From the IMG/VR virus record IMGVR_UViG_3300047563_000187, positions 111,262 through 175,261 of that record: a stretch of DNA of 64,000 nt, one strand, 5' to 3'. The stretch comes from a virus. Positions 63,982-64,000 of the stretch are shown here, piece by piece (positions within the stretch are counted from its first letter, which is position 1; each line of letters begins with the position of its first letter). The translations under genes and the position numbers were made by a program. The notes beneath the pieces are model-generated. The model saw only the letters and a program-made list of their open reading frames with translations, was not told the DNA's origin and searched no databases.

Positions 63982-64000
63982 ATGATCCAACATGTCCGCG
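63982..64000 (+). CDS. start of a gene cut by the window edge
   Basis: ATG 63982 follows AAGGAG by eight bases and opens MIQHVR. The few residues resemble the start of the radical SAM protein at 39861 (MEIVQVRAGHATNSSS), so it may be another member of the TNSSS group, but six residues are too few to judge. Confidence 0.5.

Overview
The window is a contiguous piece of a large tailed bacteriophage genome (Caudoviricetes). It has a replication module with a family A DNA polymerase, primase-helicase, SSB, ligase, RNase H and thymidylate synthase. It also has a block of tail-fibre genes with S74-type intramolecular chaperone domains, dozens of tightly packed and overlapping small genes, two tRNA clusters, and no transposases, integrase or rRNA. 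The host is probably a gammaproteobacterium, because sigma70-type promoters, lipoboxes and an HU-type protein are present, but I cannot name it. The gene content (NAD+ salvage pair, RtcB, glycosyltransferases, several radical SAM enzymes, a phage sigma-like factor) is typical of jumbo-class phages.

Layout. 1-5.4 kb: helicases, a sigma-70-like factor (minus strand, own host-type promoter), SSB and a PD-(D/E)XK nuclease. 5.4-22.1 kb, all minus strand and read from right to left: tail-fibre and virion proteins, a fibre assembly protein, two Trp/Thr/Ser-rich repeat proteins, then five predicted glycosyltransferases and a radical SAM enzyme in one translationally coupled series. 22.1-30.8 kb: RNase HI, primase-helicase, DexA-like exonuclease, thymidylate synthase and DNA ligase. 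30.8-31.3 kb: non-coding repeat, copy 1. 31.3-39.5 kb: a DNA polymerase split into two genes (UDG-like/exonuclease half and exo III/polymerase half), separated by GroES-like and NAD+ salvage genes. 39.6-51.2 kb: a radical SAM protein with three membrane proteins, an RlmN-like radical SAM enzyme, a phosphoesterase with RtcB, and many small unknown genes. 51.2-54.9 kb: antirepressor-like paralogues. 54.9-60.3 kb: HU, a nucleotidyltransferase, repeat copy 2, small-RNA candidates, and a large lipoprotein. 60.3-64 kb: 12 tRNAs interleaved with three unusual structured RNAs.

Regulation. A recurring element, GGTATAAGTA, often followed by a TGTAG-like patch, sits 10-40 nt before many plus-strand genes, has no obvious -35 box, and looks like the phage's own (middle or late) promoter. 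Classical TTGACA/TATAAT-type promoters precede the sigma-like gene, HU, a small protein gene, a candidate small RNA and the tRNA cluster. This suggests a cascade from host sigma70 to the phage sigma to GGTATAAGTA promoters. One such promoter lies inside a palindrome that would hide a ribosome binding site only in read-through transcripts.

Most notable: (i) a roughly 430-nt ornate RNA closed by a 20-bp stem between two tRNAs; (ii) a 192-nt RNA and a 66-nt RNA that both end in an acceptor-like stem plus CCA; (iii) a tRNA-shaped RNA with a four-base anticodon loop and its own promoter and terminator; (iv) a non-coding direct repeat of about 190-270 bp carrying CGACACAT iterons; (v) the split polymerase; (vi) the Trp-repeat, radical SAM and glycosyltransferase cassette.
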